The notes beneath the pieces were generated by a model, which saw nothing but the letters and a program-made list of their open reading frames with translations, was not told the DNA's origin and did not search any database. A DNA stretch of 64,000 bases from Flaccisagitta enflata. Its lineage: Eukaryota > Chaetognatha > Sagittoidea > Aphragmophora. The stretch lies in the NCBI GenBank assembly GCA_965153355.1, contig OZ231126.1, positions 110,918,001 through 110,982,000 of the forward strand, written 5' to 3'. Position 1 is the stretch's first letter. Each line of letters starts with the position of its first letter. Of the stretch, positions 1-11,448 are shown piece by piece. A program made the translations under genes and the position numbers.

Positions 1-65
1 CAAAACTATGCAAAATTGGTTTATATGGAAAAGACGAATCATCCAAAAATCATGCATTTATTTTT

Positions 66-305
66 TTGGAGGCAGTGAAGGCCGCCATATTTGAGCACAG
101 TGTATTGAACCTCTATCTCTCGTTTGCACATGTTGAAAAGAGGGACTCTTTGGGGAATGTCTACAAACAAAATGAGGCCCATTTGAAGAAGCAGTGTGAT
201 GAAGCTGTCCAAAAAATGGAGAACGATATGATTTGTAAGGCTCAGACCAATGGCCAACAAATAGGCAACACCCAAAATCTCATGTCTTCCATTGTTGACA
301 TTTAA
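66..305 (+). CDS. Small hypothetical ORF
   Basis: A 79-codon open frame of mixed, non-repetitive composition with several Glu/Lys/Gln-rich helical stretches. No domain is recognised. It lies at the window edge, so it could be an exon of a gene starting to the left. No clear splice sites or partner exon were seen, and the region to 820 shows nothing else that looks coding. Confidence 0.25.
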   Translation: MEAVKAAIFEHSVLNLYLSFAHVEKRDSLGNVYKQNEAHLKKQCDEAVQKMENDMICKAQTNGQQIGNTQNLMSSIVDI

Positions 306-822
306 CAAGAATTGGAATTGTGTGTGAATTAACAACAAAAACCCTAAATCTGAGTTGCATGTGTGCATTAAAGTGGCCTTTTTTGACTCAATTTTTACCT
401 CTAAGCTGTTTTGTAACTTTGGCCATCATAAATGTTAAACTAGTGGCGCATCCGTTTGAATGGTACATCCACAAAGATGATGGGCTATGTTGAATGAAAA
501 TGGCATCAGGGCATGGGCAAAGATGTTTTGCAAACCTAGCAGATCATTAGCGCCTTACAATGATTGGACAATTTAAGAATGGAGTAAAAGTAGAAAGAAG
601 AGAAATTGGTGATTGAGAACATTCAAAAGGCTCTGAAGAGACCATTGATGGCTAAATTGTTTAACTTCTACAGTTAAAACTACTTTAGGTGTTTTATGAC
701 TGGCATAAATGTTTGTGGGTATTGTTGTAGTGATTACCATAGGAGGACAGTGGTGGACCTGCAGAGTGTACTAGAGAAGAAGAGGCTTATAAGCAGAGGA
801 TTATAAGAAGGACCCAAAAGTC

Positions 823-1053
823 ACATTGTAAAGAAACCATGCCCGTAGAGGACAGAATTGAAGGTTAAGATTAATGCAATTGTTGGACATCCTTTTGAGG
901 GTCAATTGAGGGCCAAAATTCAACAATTCACCCAAGGGTTACATTGTAAAGAAACCATGCCCTTAAAGGACAGAATTGAGGTTAAGCTTAATTCAACTGT
1001 TGGACATTTTATTGAGGGCCAATTGAGGGCCAAGATTCAGCCATTCACCCAAA
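823..1053 (+). repeat. Imperfect tandem duplication, about 118 bp x 2
   Basis: The segment starting ACATTGTAAAGAAACCATGC at 823 is repeated at 941 with a few substitutions and a small indel. The second unit runs to about 1053. A short open frame (858-1061) crosses both units, so the duplicated peptide pattern GQLRAKIQ appears twice. Whether it is coding is unknown. Confidence 0.7.
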
Positions 1054-1399
1054 CTGAATAAAATGGAAGAGAGCCTTGTGGACCCTTATTGACCATATGA
1101 AATGCGCATTACACCTAGTTTTCCTAATAAATTGACAATGTTTTATGTTATGATTAAGATATGGCACAGTGTGCTTGATGGCAAGGGATTATGCCAGGTT
1201 GGTAACAGGGAGACAGTTTTTCATGGGAGCATGCACAGCACTTTGCAGCAGCATGTATTAAATTTGACAATTGCAAGGCTGCTGATGCCAATTCCTTATG
1301 AAAATTAGGTTTGATTAAGGTACCTTGAATTGTTTCAATACGGCTGATTAAAAAGGAAATGTTTTTTGTGTGGCTCCTTTTTGACCTGATTTTTGCACT

Positions 1400-1645
1400 G
1401 CATGAAAGGCTTTGTCTGTGCATCCGTCGGTCCGTTGGTCCGTCGATCTGTTGGTTCGTTGGTTCGTTGGTGTGTTGGTTTGTCAATTTGTCCATCGGCC
1501 CATCATGTCCAATTGAAAAACGCGAAAAACGCGCATTTATGATGTTGTAGTTGGTATTGTGTATGTGTGTGCTGGAGGGGTTGGGGTGAGGCTAGGGGTT
1601 GGATGCCCCTGCCCACCCATCCAGAACAATATTGTGACACCATAT
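1400..1645 (+). repeat. Family B interspersed repeat, diverged copy
   Basis: The copy begins with GGCTTTGTC followed by tandem GGTCCGT-like units and ends with GGATGCCCCTGCCCACC then a short GCAACAATATTGTGAC-like block. The same order of blocks recurs at 10147-10352 and 13276-13486. No coding capacity is seen. Confidence 0.6.
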
Positions 1646-1977
1646 CAATTATTGATTTACATGTATGAAAACCTCTCCACAGCCATTTAAGACCAAGGTG
1701 ACATACATATGGCCTCATTCAGATCATATAATAATTGTTAGTTGGTTGTAGTAAGACAATTACATTGAAAAAAACTATTTTGTGCCCCTGGCTTTGACAT
1801 TTGTAGGAGGTATATACTATTTCACTCCTGCTCACCTGTTTTCAATTTGTTGGACTTGTTGGACAGTTTTTGGCCACTGGTACACACACTATGTTGTTAA
1901 CATGCACAGTTATAATTTAAACAGATTTAGAAAAAAAAATTAAGTTCCTCTAATGATGTTAGTGGTGATGAGAGAAA

Positions 1978-2604
1978 TTGATTAGCATATTGTTTATTCT
2001 ATTTTTGTTTGATTTCATTTTAGGTGCTGAATTTAAATACAAGGAAAAAAAAGTATTAGAGAGATTACATTTAGTAACAATGGCAACAAGTGTGATGGAG
2101 AAGTCCGCCAACGAGCCGTTGGAGAAGTCCGCCAATGAGCCATTGGAGAAGTCCGCCAATGAGCCATTGGAGAAGTCCGCCAACAAGACGTTGGGAAAGT
2201 CCGAGGATAATCCTTGGCTGAAGGCCGTCGACGAACCGTTAGGCAAATCTGTTGCCAAAGCGTTGGCTTTTGCCTATGCAGAGGGGATTTTCGTCAAAGA
2301 ATCGAAGGAAGGGGCACCGGGAAAGTCGCCTCAACAGTTGGTCAGAGAAAACCAATCCCCCGACAGATCATGTGCGGGAAAGTCGCTTAAACAGTTGATT
2401 AGAGAAGGCCAATCCCTCGTTGTATTGGAAATGACGGTTTATTTTCCAACATGCAATGGGAAGTGTGAAGCGGCGACATGTGGACATTGTTATGCTAAAA
2501 ACAAACCAAATGAAAGTATGAAAGCGGCGAGGCGAAAGAAGAAACAATTAGTACGTAAAGGACCCTATTGGGATGATTCATTTGATGATTCATACCCAAA
2601 ATGA
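1978..2604 (+). CDS. Uncharacterised Cys-rich protein with EKSANEPL repeats
   Basis: Open frame of about 200 codons. A good 3' splice acceptor (TTTCATTTTAG, ending at 2021) suggests the real exon begins at about 2022; the hydrophobic stretch in front of it would then be intron. The N-terminal part has four tandem 8-residue units of type EKSANEPL (24-bp DNA repeats, 2098-2193). The C-terminal part has a Cys cluster (CNGKCEAATCGHCY) followed by a basic RRKKKQLV stretch. A similar pairing of a Cys cluster ending in FCY and a RRKKQLV stretch occurs in the gene at 3458-4375, so the two are probably paralogues or exons of one gene family. The Cys cluster could bind zinc, but that is inference. An overlapping frame stays open to 2797 and may be a continuation after a frameshift. 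Confidence 0.45.
   Translation: MISILFILFLFDFILGAEFKYKEKKVLERLHLVTMATSVMEKSANEPLEKSANEPLEKSANEPLEKSANKTLGKSEDNPWLKAVDEPLGKSVAKALAFAYAEGIFVKESKEGAPGKSPQQLVRENQSPDRSCAGKSLKQLIREGQSLVVLEMTVYFPTCNGKCEAATCGHCYAKNKPNESMKAARRKKKQLVRKGPYWDDSFDDSYPK
2098..2193 (+). repeat. 24-bp coding minisatellite, 4 units
   Basis: Four tandem 24-bp units starting GAGAAGTCCGCCAA encode EKSANEPL and near variants. They keep the reading frame of the surrounding ORF. Changes between units are mainly C/T differences. Confidence 0.8.
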
Positions 2605-2797
2605 CATGTTGGATCATAAATTTGAAAATGAAGGGTGTAATGTGGTTAATGCGGCTGCATTTCCAAAAATGATTGATGCGGCATTGGAGTCTGGGGATAA
2701 AAATGGCGTCAGTAGGGAATACATCACAGGGTTCCTATGTGGAAAACCAGCCAAGAAGATGGTAATTACTTTCAAAGGAAAATTGGACGTATTTTGA
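2573..2797 (+). CDS. Open segment after the EKSANEPL ORF
   Basis: This frame overlaps the end of the preceding ORF by about 30 bases in another frame and runs 74 codons with ordinary amino-acid composition (for example YITGFLCGKPAKK). It could be the continuation of the preceding gene after a frameshift or a separate exon. No domain is recognised. Confidence 0.2.
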   Translation: MIHLMIHTQNDMLDHKFENEGCNVVNAAAFPKMIDAALESGDKNGVSREYITGFLCGKPAKKMVITFKGKLDVF

Positions 2798-3041
2798 AAA
2801 AGAAACTGACAACTAATGAGTATTTACTGGCCAATTCCCTGTACAGCATTAGCAAAAAGTGAATTTTTGTTGTTGATGTTTTATTCATATCATCAATGTT
2901 TGACATTGCAATGAAAAGAATCTAAGTACACACCGTATCACAGACAAAGCTGGCAAGACCAGCTAAGACGGTGCACCTGGCGTTATTACTTATCACACCT
3001 ATCCCTAGCTCTATTAAACCTATCCCAAGCTCTAATGACTG

Positions 3042-3101
3042 AAAGTCCCCCTGTGTTTTACAGGATTTAGTCCCCTTCCGGGCCGCTGCCCAAATAACAA
3101 G
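3042..3101 (+). repeat. Fragment of family C arm
   Basis: The sequence resembles the right inverted arm of the family C elements at 4722 and 7237: a CCCCCTGTGTTTTACAGGA-like block followed by CCGCTGCCCAAA. No minisatellite core accompanies it. Confidence 0.55.
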
Positions 3102-3457
3102 TAGCATGAATGATGATTGAAATAAGTTTTAAAGAATCTTTAAACATTTTCTGCGATTTTTCATTGAAGTTTGACTGACAAACAGACACACAGATTAACA
3201 AAGACAGACATAGTAACAGAGCCTCTTATAGATATTCCAAGAAAAGAAGTAAAGAGTGAGGGAACAAAAGTGTGTTGGACTAAAGACATTTTTGGTCATG
3301 CATATCTAAAAAGTGTTATGGGAACATATTGACTTTGTCTTCTTATTGTGATTTGCTTAGAATTACGTTGGAAAATGAATTTGTTACACACTGTTAATGT
3401 AAAATGCTTGTATTAAAACATAATATTTAACAATTTATTTTGATTTAGAAATTGAAA

Positions 3458-4375
3458 ATGGCATTAAACCATCAGATGAACACTGTAGCTGAGTGCTTTG
3501 CATATTTGGATATGGAGAGTGGAATGAGTTTGGAAGAAACTCAGAAAAAATGTAGTTGTCCCAGATGTGAATGCATTGCAAATGCATGGGAGACAGCCAG
3601 GAAAGAAACTGCAAAGTTGATGGAGGAGCAAAAAGCTAAGGAACAAAAGTGGAGTTTGGAAAAGAGGTCAAGAGACTATGTTCTTTCACTGTTTTGGAAT
3701 AGGGAGTTGGAGTTGGCATTAAAAGCTTCAAAGCAGGTGCCCCCCATGAAAGCCAAACCATGCGGATTTTTGCAGTATCCAATGCGGATTAAGTTACCAT
3801 TGTTAGAGGAGTTTGGGCAGTCGGTGAAGGAGCGGATTGAGAGAACAGTTGTGACGGCATTGGAGGATTACTTCGCAGCATGGGAAACGGAGGGAGTGAT
3901 GTTGCCAGGAAACGGAGCCAGTGGAGGATTGATGGATGGTGCAGTTGTTGATGCATCAACAAAGGATATGCTTATTGCCTTTGGATGCAAGCAAGCTGTC
4001 AATGAGATTTGCTCGGGGCCCTGTGATTTCTGCTACCAGAAAAGCATCAGGGAAATCACAAATCTAAGAAGAAAGAAGCAGCTGGTCATGGAAGTAATGA
4101 TGGAGCGGGATGCAATTATGGAGGATTCCAAGGCAACAACACAGCCAAAAACTTCAAAATCAGAGGCATTGGTTTTAGAGGAAGGGTGTGGAGCTTCATG
4201 CAAAAAAGAGAATTGCCATGGAGGGTGTGGCTTGGGACACAATCATTCCCCCCAACTCATGAACATGACCCAAGAAAGGATGCGGCGTTTCAAATATTTT
4301 ACAAAAGCTCGGCGCACTTTGTATGAGGACGATACATGGCCAGCCTGGCCTTCCTTTTTGGAATACATTGTTTGA
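3458..4375 (+). CDS. Uncharacterised Cys-rich protein
   Basis: Intact ORF of about 305 codons. An acceptor-like TTTGATTTAG ends at 3448, ten bases before the first ATG (3458), so this may be a last exon. Three Cys clusters are visible: CSCPRCEC near residue 35, CSGPCDFCY near residue 190, and CGASCKKENCHGGCGLGHNH near residue 250, the last resembling a metal-binding motif. A Lys/Glu-rich segment (residues 50-70) may be helical. The FCY plus RRKKQLV signature is shared with the ORF at 1978-2604. The family is not recognised and no function is proposed. Composition is ordinary and no stops interrupt it, so it is the best candidate for a real host gene in the first 13 kb. Confidence 0.55.
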   Translation: MALNHQMNTVAECFAYLDMESGMSLEETQKKCSCPRCECIANAWETARKETAKLMEEQKAKEQKWSLEKRSRDYVLSLFWNRELELALKASKQVPPMKAKPCGFLQYPMRIKLPLLEEFGQSVKERIERTVVTALEDYFAAWETEGVMLPGNGASGGLMDGAVVDASTKDMLIAFGCKQAVNEICSGPCDFCYQKSIREITNLRRKKQLVMEVMMERDAIMEDSKATTQPKTSKSEALVLEEGCGASCKKENCHGGCGLGHNHSPQLMNMTQERMRRFKYFTKARRTLYEDDTWPAWPSFLEYIV

Positions 4376-4721
4376 CTTGGCTATGAGAACTTTTCGCAAC
4401 ATGTACCAAATGGTTTTAAACCTTATTTCAGTTGGAAAATAGGGTATTAGTTAGACTGAAAGTTAATTTTAGGATATTACCTTTAAAAATTTCCTGATGC
4501 CGGATTTGATTTGAGATGATTTTTTTTTTGTATTAGAACATGTTTATGGCGTTATTGTCGCATGTTTATGATATCTCCTCTAGTTATTTGATATACCTGA
4601 ACACGAAAAGTTTTTAATGTGTGATATTTCCGGAGAATAAAACAGCGATGAGAGATGGAAATGTGGCTGGTAGTGAAATTGGTATTGAAGTTGGTGATGC
4701 AGCTGGTGACATACACATTTA

Positions 4722-5440
4722 GTCATCCATGGATCGCACATGGTCAGCGGTACTCGATGCCCTGTCAGTGAAAAAGTGAAGTGAGAGCCGGGCAGCAGCC
4801 CCAAAGGGTCAATATTCTGTAGAATACAGGGGAAATTTCTAGACGTCCTGAGGGGGCATACATAAGGTTGCAAATGACTCATTTAGGGCAGTAAAGGTAT
4901 ATTTGAAGGTTGGAGAGTAGATTTGAGGATTGGAGGGCAAATTTGAGCCAAAGAGGACTAATTTGATGCTTAGAGGGTTAATTGAAGGTCTAGAGGGCAG
5001 ATTTGAGATTTGGAGGTCAAATTTAAAGTTGGGGGTAACTGATTTGAAGCCTAGCAGATTTATTTGAGGTCTGAAGGGCTAAATTGAAGACTGGGAGGGC
5101 GATTTTGTGCCAATGGGGGGGGGATGGATGAAAGAACAGATTGAAGGATGGACAAAATGATGGATTGAGGGATGTACAATAGTCACAAAAGGACTGACGT
5201 TTAGAAATTCCCCCCTTTGTTTTACAGGACATCGTCCTTTGGTGCCGCTGCCCAAAAAGCATTGGAAACGCTTCTTATTCCAATTTTGAAGTTGTGTTGA
5301 TGGATGGAGAGACGGCCAAAGGCCCTTATAGAGTTGCGTGTTCGCAACTAAAAAAGTAGCATTGTTGCAACATCCATGTGTAGGAAAGGGGTCTGCCCCA
5401 GTGTTAGTCTTGGCCCAACTCAGTGCAAAACTCACCTATG
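4722..5440 (+). repeat. Family C element, copy 1 (inverted arms around a minisatellite)
   Basis: The left arm (about 4790-4850, GGGCAGCAGCCCCAAAGGG...) is the reverse complement of the right arm (about 5205-5253, ending GGTGCCGCTGCCC). Between them lies a degenerate 20-21 bp minisatellite of type GGAGGGCAGATTTGAG. The copy at 7237 shares the outer sequence on both sides, including CACATGGTCAGCGG-like bases on the left and a GTTGCGTGTTCGCAAC palindrome followed by GTTGCAACATC on the right. Confidence 0.75.
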
Positions 5441-5449
5441 AGACTGGTG

Positions 5450-6135
5450 GCAAATAAAAGCTGTTTTTAATATCTTTCCAAAAATCTATGATTTAGATTC
5501 CTTACCTTACTGCAACTGATAAAAATTAGTTGAAAAAGGTCCTTTTTTTTATTTTTTTAAGAATTAACAGTTCATAAACAGATTATGACTGCAGCATTCT
5601 AACAAAAGATAGTGTTTATATTGTTGTTACAATTGTTCCAAATACACCAGAAATTGTCTTAGATACTATTTAAAATGTCTCTTTTATTCATTTCGCTTTT
5701 TCAGTCGTACATTTTTAGCTGAATTTAGCCTCATTTCTGAGGTCTGATCCTTTTCCTTTCTAGCTTGAATTTTGAAACAGGAATGTAGAAAATATCTCAG
5801 CATCAATTTGCGCAAACATTTATATTTTTCTCAAGGCCAGGGAAGCAAAATTTTTAATGACTGATAAAGTGTGAGCCTTGTAACTGGGTACCACTTCTTT
5901 GTTATTGTCGTTCCCAAGAATTTACGACAGTTTTTCTCTGATGTAATAACAAGCAATACTTCTCATTTGTGATTGTATAAATGATCTACAGAAATAAATG
6001 CTTTCTCGTTTGAAGAAAATTGTGATTCATTCTATGTATGATTACAGTACCATCAATTGTGATATGTGATGTTTCCAGCTATCAGTGAGTTGCACCACCT
6101 CCCCTACCAAAACTTCAACCAGGCACCCTTATTAA
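5450..6135. other. Non-coding stretch, nothing recognised
   Basis: AT-rich sequence with stops in all frames. No repeat family member, RNA gene or splice-like exon was seen. Confidence 0.5.
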
Positions 6136-6142
6136 ACAAGGC

Positions 6143-6260
6143 CGGATACACGGCTACCCCAGTTCCGTGCGGGGGGGGGGGGGGGGGGGCAGGGGCCGTA
6201 TTTGAGGTCATTTGATTATTTGGACAGGAGCAGTGAGGCTAAAAACCGCAAATAATTAAA
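6143..6260 (+). repeat. Family A repeat, truncated, with G homopolymer
   Basis: The left end AAGGCCGGATACACGGCTAC and the GCAGGGGCCGTATTTGAGG block match family A. A run of about 20 G interrupts the GCGGGTGGGC block. The right end with the GGACGG core and palindrome is missing. Confidence 0.7.
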
Positions 6261-6823
6261 GATAGCGCAACAACAACAAAAACAATTAAATAATCTGCGC
6301 TTTGTACAATTTTTATAATATTGGCAAAAAAAAAACATGGGTGGGCAGGATCAGTGGTAGAAAAATTCATTAGTGCATTTGCACAGAAGTTAGTTAGCTC
6401 AGGAAGGTTTTGAAGGCTTGAAAAGTAAAAAGGGGATTGACTTATGGACCATTGTACCATTTAATGGAAAGACACCGCTGGGTCCAGACTGCAGGATGAT
6501 TAAAATGTGATTTTTTGGGATGCATTGAATTTGGTCAGTTTACCATCTTGGCGGAAAGAAACGCGACAGTGGTTTAAAGTAGCATCCAATTTAAAAGAAT
6601 GCTGCACCTAAATGGACAAGGCAAAACACTTTACATTGGTCGCATTTTGAAGATTTTGACATTTCACACAAACCAATCTGGGGTCTACAGCTTTATTCTT
6701 TAGGAACAGTACTTTTTCAAAGTCGATAATTGTTTTCACCAATATAGTATGACTTGGAGCCAGTTGTTTAAAAGGCACAAAACATGAAGAAGTTTAAGCT
6801 CCGATGTCAGAGGTTGTTGGGAA

Positions 6824-7056
6824 CAAGGCTGGATACACGGCTAACCCAGTCGCATGTGGGTGGGCAGGGGCCGTAATTGAGGTCAACAGATCATTTGGGT
6901 AGGAGCAATGAAGCCAAAAAAACCTAAAAACCCAAAAAAGTAAAGTGTGATGGATGGATGGACCGATGGACGGATGGACCGACGGACGGACGGACCAACA
7001 GACGGACGGACAGACCAACAAAGCGGTTGTAGAGTCGCGTAGCACGCGACTTAAAA
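6824..7056 (+). repeat. Family A repeat, complete copy
   Basis: Left end CAAGGCTGGATACACGGCTA, then GTGGGTGGGCAGGGGCCG, AGGAGCAATGAAGCC, AAAGTAAAGTGTGA, a GGAC/GGACC tetranucleotide core, GTAGAGTCG and the terminal palindrome CGCGTAGCACGCG followed by ACTTAAAA. This is one of the best full-length references for the family. Confidence 0.85.
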
Positions 7057-7236
7057 TGTTGTAGTTAGTTTTGAACTTTCCAACATATTTCAGACACTCA
7101 TGGTTTTCATTTTGTCATCATAAATTAAGAAATCAATCAAACCAATGGCCCCTCAAATGAAATTAATAAGGAATTGAGTTTGATTATTGTCTTTCATTTG
7201 GCACCAAGGAGAATGAAGCGCCCCCGGGGGGGGGGT

Positions 7237-7990
7237 TCTCCATGGATCACACATAGTTAGTGGTAACCAATGCCCTTTTGGGAGTGATTCAGTGAAGAAG
7301 ATGATTGAGAGGAGGACAGCGGACCGATATCCTTTAGAATATAGGGGGAAGAAATTTCCAGATGTCCAGAGGGGGCATATTTCAGGCTGTAGATGACTGA
7401 TCTAGGGAATTGAAGGCATATTTGAAGGCTGAAGGGCAGAATTGAGGCTTGGAGAGCAGATTTGTGGTTTGGAAGGCCAATTTCAGCCACAAAGGGCTAA
7501 CTTGATGCTTAGAGGGTTGATTGAAGATTTGGAGGGCAGATATGAGATTTAGAGGTCAAATTTGAGATTTGGAGGACAGATTTGAGGCTGGCTGGCTGCT
7601 TATTCTAGGCCTAGCAAACTGAATTGAGGGCTGGAAGGGCAATTTTGAGGCGTTGATGGCCAATGGAGGGGGGTGGACAGAAGGATGGACATTTGGAAAT
7701 TCTTCCCCCCCCTGTGTTCTACTGGACATGGGTTCTTAGGGCCCGACGCCCAAAAAGGATCTGTAAGGCTTGTTATTCCAATTTTTTTAGCTGTGCTGAT
7801 GGATGGAGAGACTTGTCAGTTGCGTGTCCGCAAATAACAAGGCTGTATACACTCCCCCCAGTTGTGGACAGGTGGGCAGGAGCGGAAAACAGAAATGTAT
7901 CGTGACGAAAAGTAGCGTTGTTGCAACATCTATGTATAAGACAAGGGGCTGCCCGTGTTATTATTGGCCCAATTTACAACAAAAGTCTAC
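7237..7990 (+). repeat. Family C element, copy 2
   Basis: Same order as the copy at 4722: CCATGGATCACACATAG, a left arm with CGGACCGATATCC, a minisatellite of GGAGGGCAGATTTGAG type (about 7400-7640), a right arm ending near GGGCCCGACGCCC (7740-7752), then a block with GATGGATGGAGAGAC and GTTGCAACATC. It is diverged and its arms are less perfect than in the other two copies. Confidence 0.7.
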
Positions 7991-8207
7991 ATTCCCCTAG
8001 AGTAAAAATCATTTTATTTCTAAAAGTGATATTAAAAAACATTGGTGAGAATTAGAAATTGTTTAAATGATATACCACTTGGGAAAAATGTTGTTCCTGA
8101 GGCTCAAAGCGTTTACATATGAGAGCAGTATTAGGATGAAACGCCTTTTTTGAAAATGTAAGAGATATGAGGTGAATCCGTTTTGGTGAGCGCTTTTGTC
8201 AGAATAC

Positions 8208-8398
8208 CAAGGCCGGATACACGGCTACCGGAGTACGTGTGGGTGGGCAGGGGCCATATCGAGGTCACCAGACCATTTGAGCAGGAGCAGTGAGGTAAAA
8301 GAAGTAAAATCAAAAAAAAAAAGTAAAGTGTGACCAACTCACCAACCGATCAATCAAATGTCGGACAAAGCGGGTTGTAGAGTCATGTGCATGCATGT
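8208..8398 (+). repeat. Family A repeat
   Basis: Left end CAAGGCCGGATACACGGCTA, GTGGGTGGGCAGGGGCC, AGGAGCAGTGAGG, AAAGTAAAGTGTGACC, a short core, and the degraded right end GTAGAGTCATGTGCATGCATG. Confidence 0.8.
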
Positions 8399-8644
8399 TT
8401 CTATTTCCCTATATATGAGAAGTGGAAGAATATCCCTCACTCAAGAGAAAAAAGCATTTTTAGTCGGAGAACCTCAATCGAGAAGGGGGGGGGGGGGAAA
8501 TTGAGAGGGAGAAAGTTTTAAAATTTCAAAATTTCTTTCTAATTAAGACATTGATGTTACGCGTTGAGAGTAGGGATTTGGGGCAAAGATGCAGAAGACT
8601 GCAATAGAAATTTGAAAGTCGAGCGTAGAAAGTTGAGATATAAA

Positions 8645-8785
<141 letters not shown>

Positions 8786-9090
8786 AAAAATCTCAAAATG
8801 AGCGGATTTGCTTAGTACATCTTCTTTTTGTCTTTTTACCCTCAAAAACAAGACAAGGCCGCTTAAATATGGTAGGAATTTGCAAGATCCAATAGAATCA
8901 AAGTTGAAAGTCGGGATTAAGGATGCATGATATGAAGAGGAGAGAGAGAGTGAGAGAGAGAGACAGATAAGCAGCAAGAGAGGGGGGATAGACATAGATA
9001 GAAATAGATGAAAATGTTTTGTACCAGTGAATATATTCGAGGTGGGGTGTAGAGTCATGTGCATGTGACCCAAATGGGAATGAGAGAAAA

Positions 9091-9282
9091 CAAGGCCTGA
9101 TACATGGCACCCCAGTCGCGTGCAGGTGGTAGCCACAATTGAGGTCACTCCATTATCAGCAGGGCAGTGACGCCAAACCGCAAAAAACAAAAAAGTAAAG
9201 TGTGACGGATGGACTGACTGACGGGCGGACGGACGGACCGATAAAGCAGGGTATAGAGTCACGTAGCACGCGACTAAAAAAA
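9091..9282 (+). repeat. Family A repeat, with a second right-end fragment downstream
   Basis: CAAGGCCTGATACATGG at the left and CACGTAGCACGCGACTAAAA at the right. The GACGGGCGGACGGACGG core is short. A further right-end fragment (GACCGACC core, GTAGAGTCGCG, GTGACTAAAA) lies at 9410-9468. Confidence 0.8.
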
Positions 9283-9953
9283 TATGCAACTGCGGTTAAA
9301 AACTTGAAGAGAGAATCAAAGAAGACCAGATAAACTGCAATCCAGTTATGGACAATTGCACAGGTGTAGTAATGCAAATACCACTCACAATTCAAAAATG
9401 TTACCTACTGATGGACCAACGGACCGACCGACACGGCAAGGTGTAGAGTCGCGTGTTTGTGACTAAAAATGACGCGGGGAAATGACCGAGAGGAGCCGAG
9501 CTGGAGCCTGACGATCGCAAGGAGTTGTTAGCGATCTTCAAAAAAAAAACGGGAAAGACCGTTTAAATGGATAGAGGGCTCAGAATGCCCCTACAAGGAG
9601 CGGATGGATTAAAAAAAAATATGGTGCACTTGTAGCAAGTGACAAGACATACCTCCCCAGCTGGTCCTGGTCTTGCCATGCCCCATTTCACCCCTCAAAG
9701 CTAAATAAATGCAAAAAAAAAAAAAATGGTTTAATTTTCGAAGTAGTTTTTAGGTCGCGATTTCAACGGGAATAAATAGCTAAGCATGAAAACCCCATAA
9801 AAAGTTATTGGACACCCAATTTGAACCTCTTAAGACCTACAAATTGTGGGCGGAATTTTTGAGGGAAAATTCAAAAGGGCGAAATTGATAAATTTTTTTA
9901 CTGAGAAAGATGCAGAATGTTTGAAAACCTCCCAAAATGTGATTTATTGTGCA

Positions 9954-10124
9954 TTTTTAGTCTCGGACACTCGACTCTACACCTTGCAGTGTCAGTCGGT
10001 TGGTCTGTAGGTCAGTCCGTCCATTGGTCCGTACGTCACATTTTTGAATTTTGATCAGTTTTTGCATTACTGCTCCTGCCCAACCATCCGCGGCTGTATT
10101 TCCGTGTATCCGGCCTTATTTTAA
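9954..10124 (-). repeat. Family A repeat, reverse orientation
   Basis: Read on the plus strand it starts TTTTAGTCTCGGACACTCGA, passes GGTCNGT-type units and CTGCTCCTGCCCAACC, and ends GTGTATCCGGCCTTATTTT. This is the mirror of the forward copies. Confidence 0.8.
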
Positions 10125-10146
10125 GTTGATACCTGTTTTTTTATGT

Positions 10147-10352
10147 TTTTAGTTGCGGATACGCAACTTTATAGGAGGCTTTGTCCATCCGTCCATCCGT
10201 TGGTCCATTGGTCCGTTGGAAGCGGTTATCGATTTGACGAAACGAGCATTTTTGATACTTTTTGTGAATGTTTGAGTGTTGGGGGTGGTTTGGGTTGTGA
10301 ATGGGGGTTGGATGCCCCTGCCCACTCGTCCGCAACGATATTGTGACCTCGC
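10147..10352 (+). repeat. Family B repeat
   Basis: It begins with a palindromic GTTGCGGATACGCAAC, then GGAGGCTTTGTCC, tandem CCGTTGGTCC units, a CATTTTTGATACTTTTTGTG block, GGGGGTTGGATGCCCCTGCC and CGTCCGCAACGATATTGTGA. Ends and core resemble family A, but the middle is different. Confidence 0.75.
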
Positions 10353-10418
10353 GTCACTTGTTCCCAGTTGTCTCTTTATTTTGAAAGGAGTTATACTCAT
10401 AAAATGCATTTAAATTTT

Positions 10419-10548
10419 TTAGTTGCTGACACGCGACTCTACACCGTCGGTCTATCGGTAGGTCCGTCACATTTTTTAATTCTGAGTGGTTTTTGCATTA
10501 CAGCTCCTGTCCAACCGTCCGCGACAAGATTTCGTGTATCCGGCCTTG
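10419..10548 (-). repeat. Family A repeat, reverse orientation, short core
   Basis: TTTTTAGTTGCTGACACGCG, TCTACACCGTCGG, a short GGTCNGTC core, CAGCTCCTGTCCAACCG and GTGTATCCGGCCTTG are all present in order. Confidence 0.8.
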
Positions 10549-11448
10549 ATATTTCTCCCCCCCCCCCTATTTCTTTATAAAAGGGTTGTGAAATCAAAGA
10601 CATGGGAAGGGGGAGGAGGAGGAGGAGAGACATAGAAGAAATAGTGGTGGTGGTATAAAATAAGAAGAAGGTGGTGGTATGGTAAAAGAAGATGGGGAAC
10701 TGCCTACCAAGTTTCAACCTTCTCCCCTCATCTGTTTGTCCGTAACACCCAACCAAAGAATGGGTTGAGATGAGGCTGCGGCGGCCAAGGCCAAGAAAAT
10801 TGGGACCGAGGGCCGAGGGGACTATAGAGGAAATGATCAGATGGGCCTTAAATTTTGTAGAGAGCTACTACATGACACGAGACATCTACCTGCAAAATTT
10901 TGATTTCCACCCTTGCTCCGTTTGCCCTCACCATTCCTTGGAAAAAGACCGCGAGTGAAGACCGCGGGAGCCAAGGCGATTGAGGCCGATGGGTCCCGCG
11001 GCCCTGGGCGAAAAAGATTAGTAAAGGGGAGAAAGGGATTTGAGAGCCTATAGAACGGGTCGGAGGAGGAATACGAAACTTGGAATTGAACAGTGGTAGA
11101 ACATGGGGTCTGTGTACCAAATTTAAACCATTTCCTGCAGCTAGTTCTTGCCTAATGTTTATTTTATCGTTTTCAGTTGGTTGGTTATTGGTTGATGTTT
11201 GCTTGGTTGGTTGGTTTGTCGGTCAGTTGGTCCATCCGTTTGTTCATCGGTAAAGGGGGTTCTCAGCGGCAGAGGGGTGTGAAACATGGCACGGTGGTAG
11301 AATATGTTACGAGGTATTTGTGTATCAAATTTAAACCATTTCCTATGGCTGGTTTTTGTGTAATGTTTGTTTAATTGTTTTCAACAGGGGGATGTAGTTA
11401 AATGAAAAATTGTTTTGTATTTTCTATGGTCTTATTTTTTCTTTTTTT

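Noticed and set aside
1154-1718. Minus-strand ORFs with Thr/Asp/Gly/Pro repeats (also 6794-7045, 10141-10335, 42026-42223)
   Set aside because: They are translations of the GGTCCGTC-type core of family A and B repeats.
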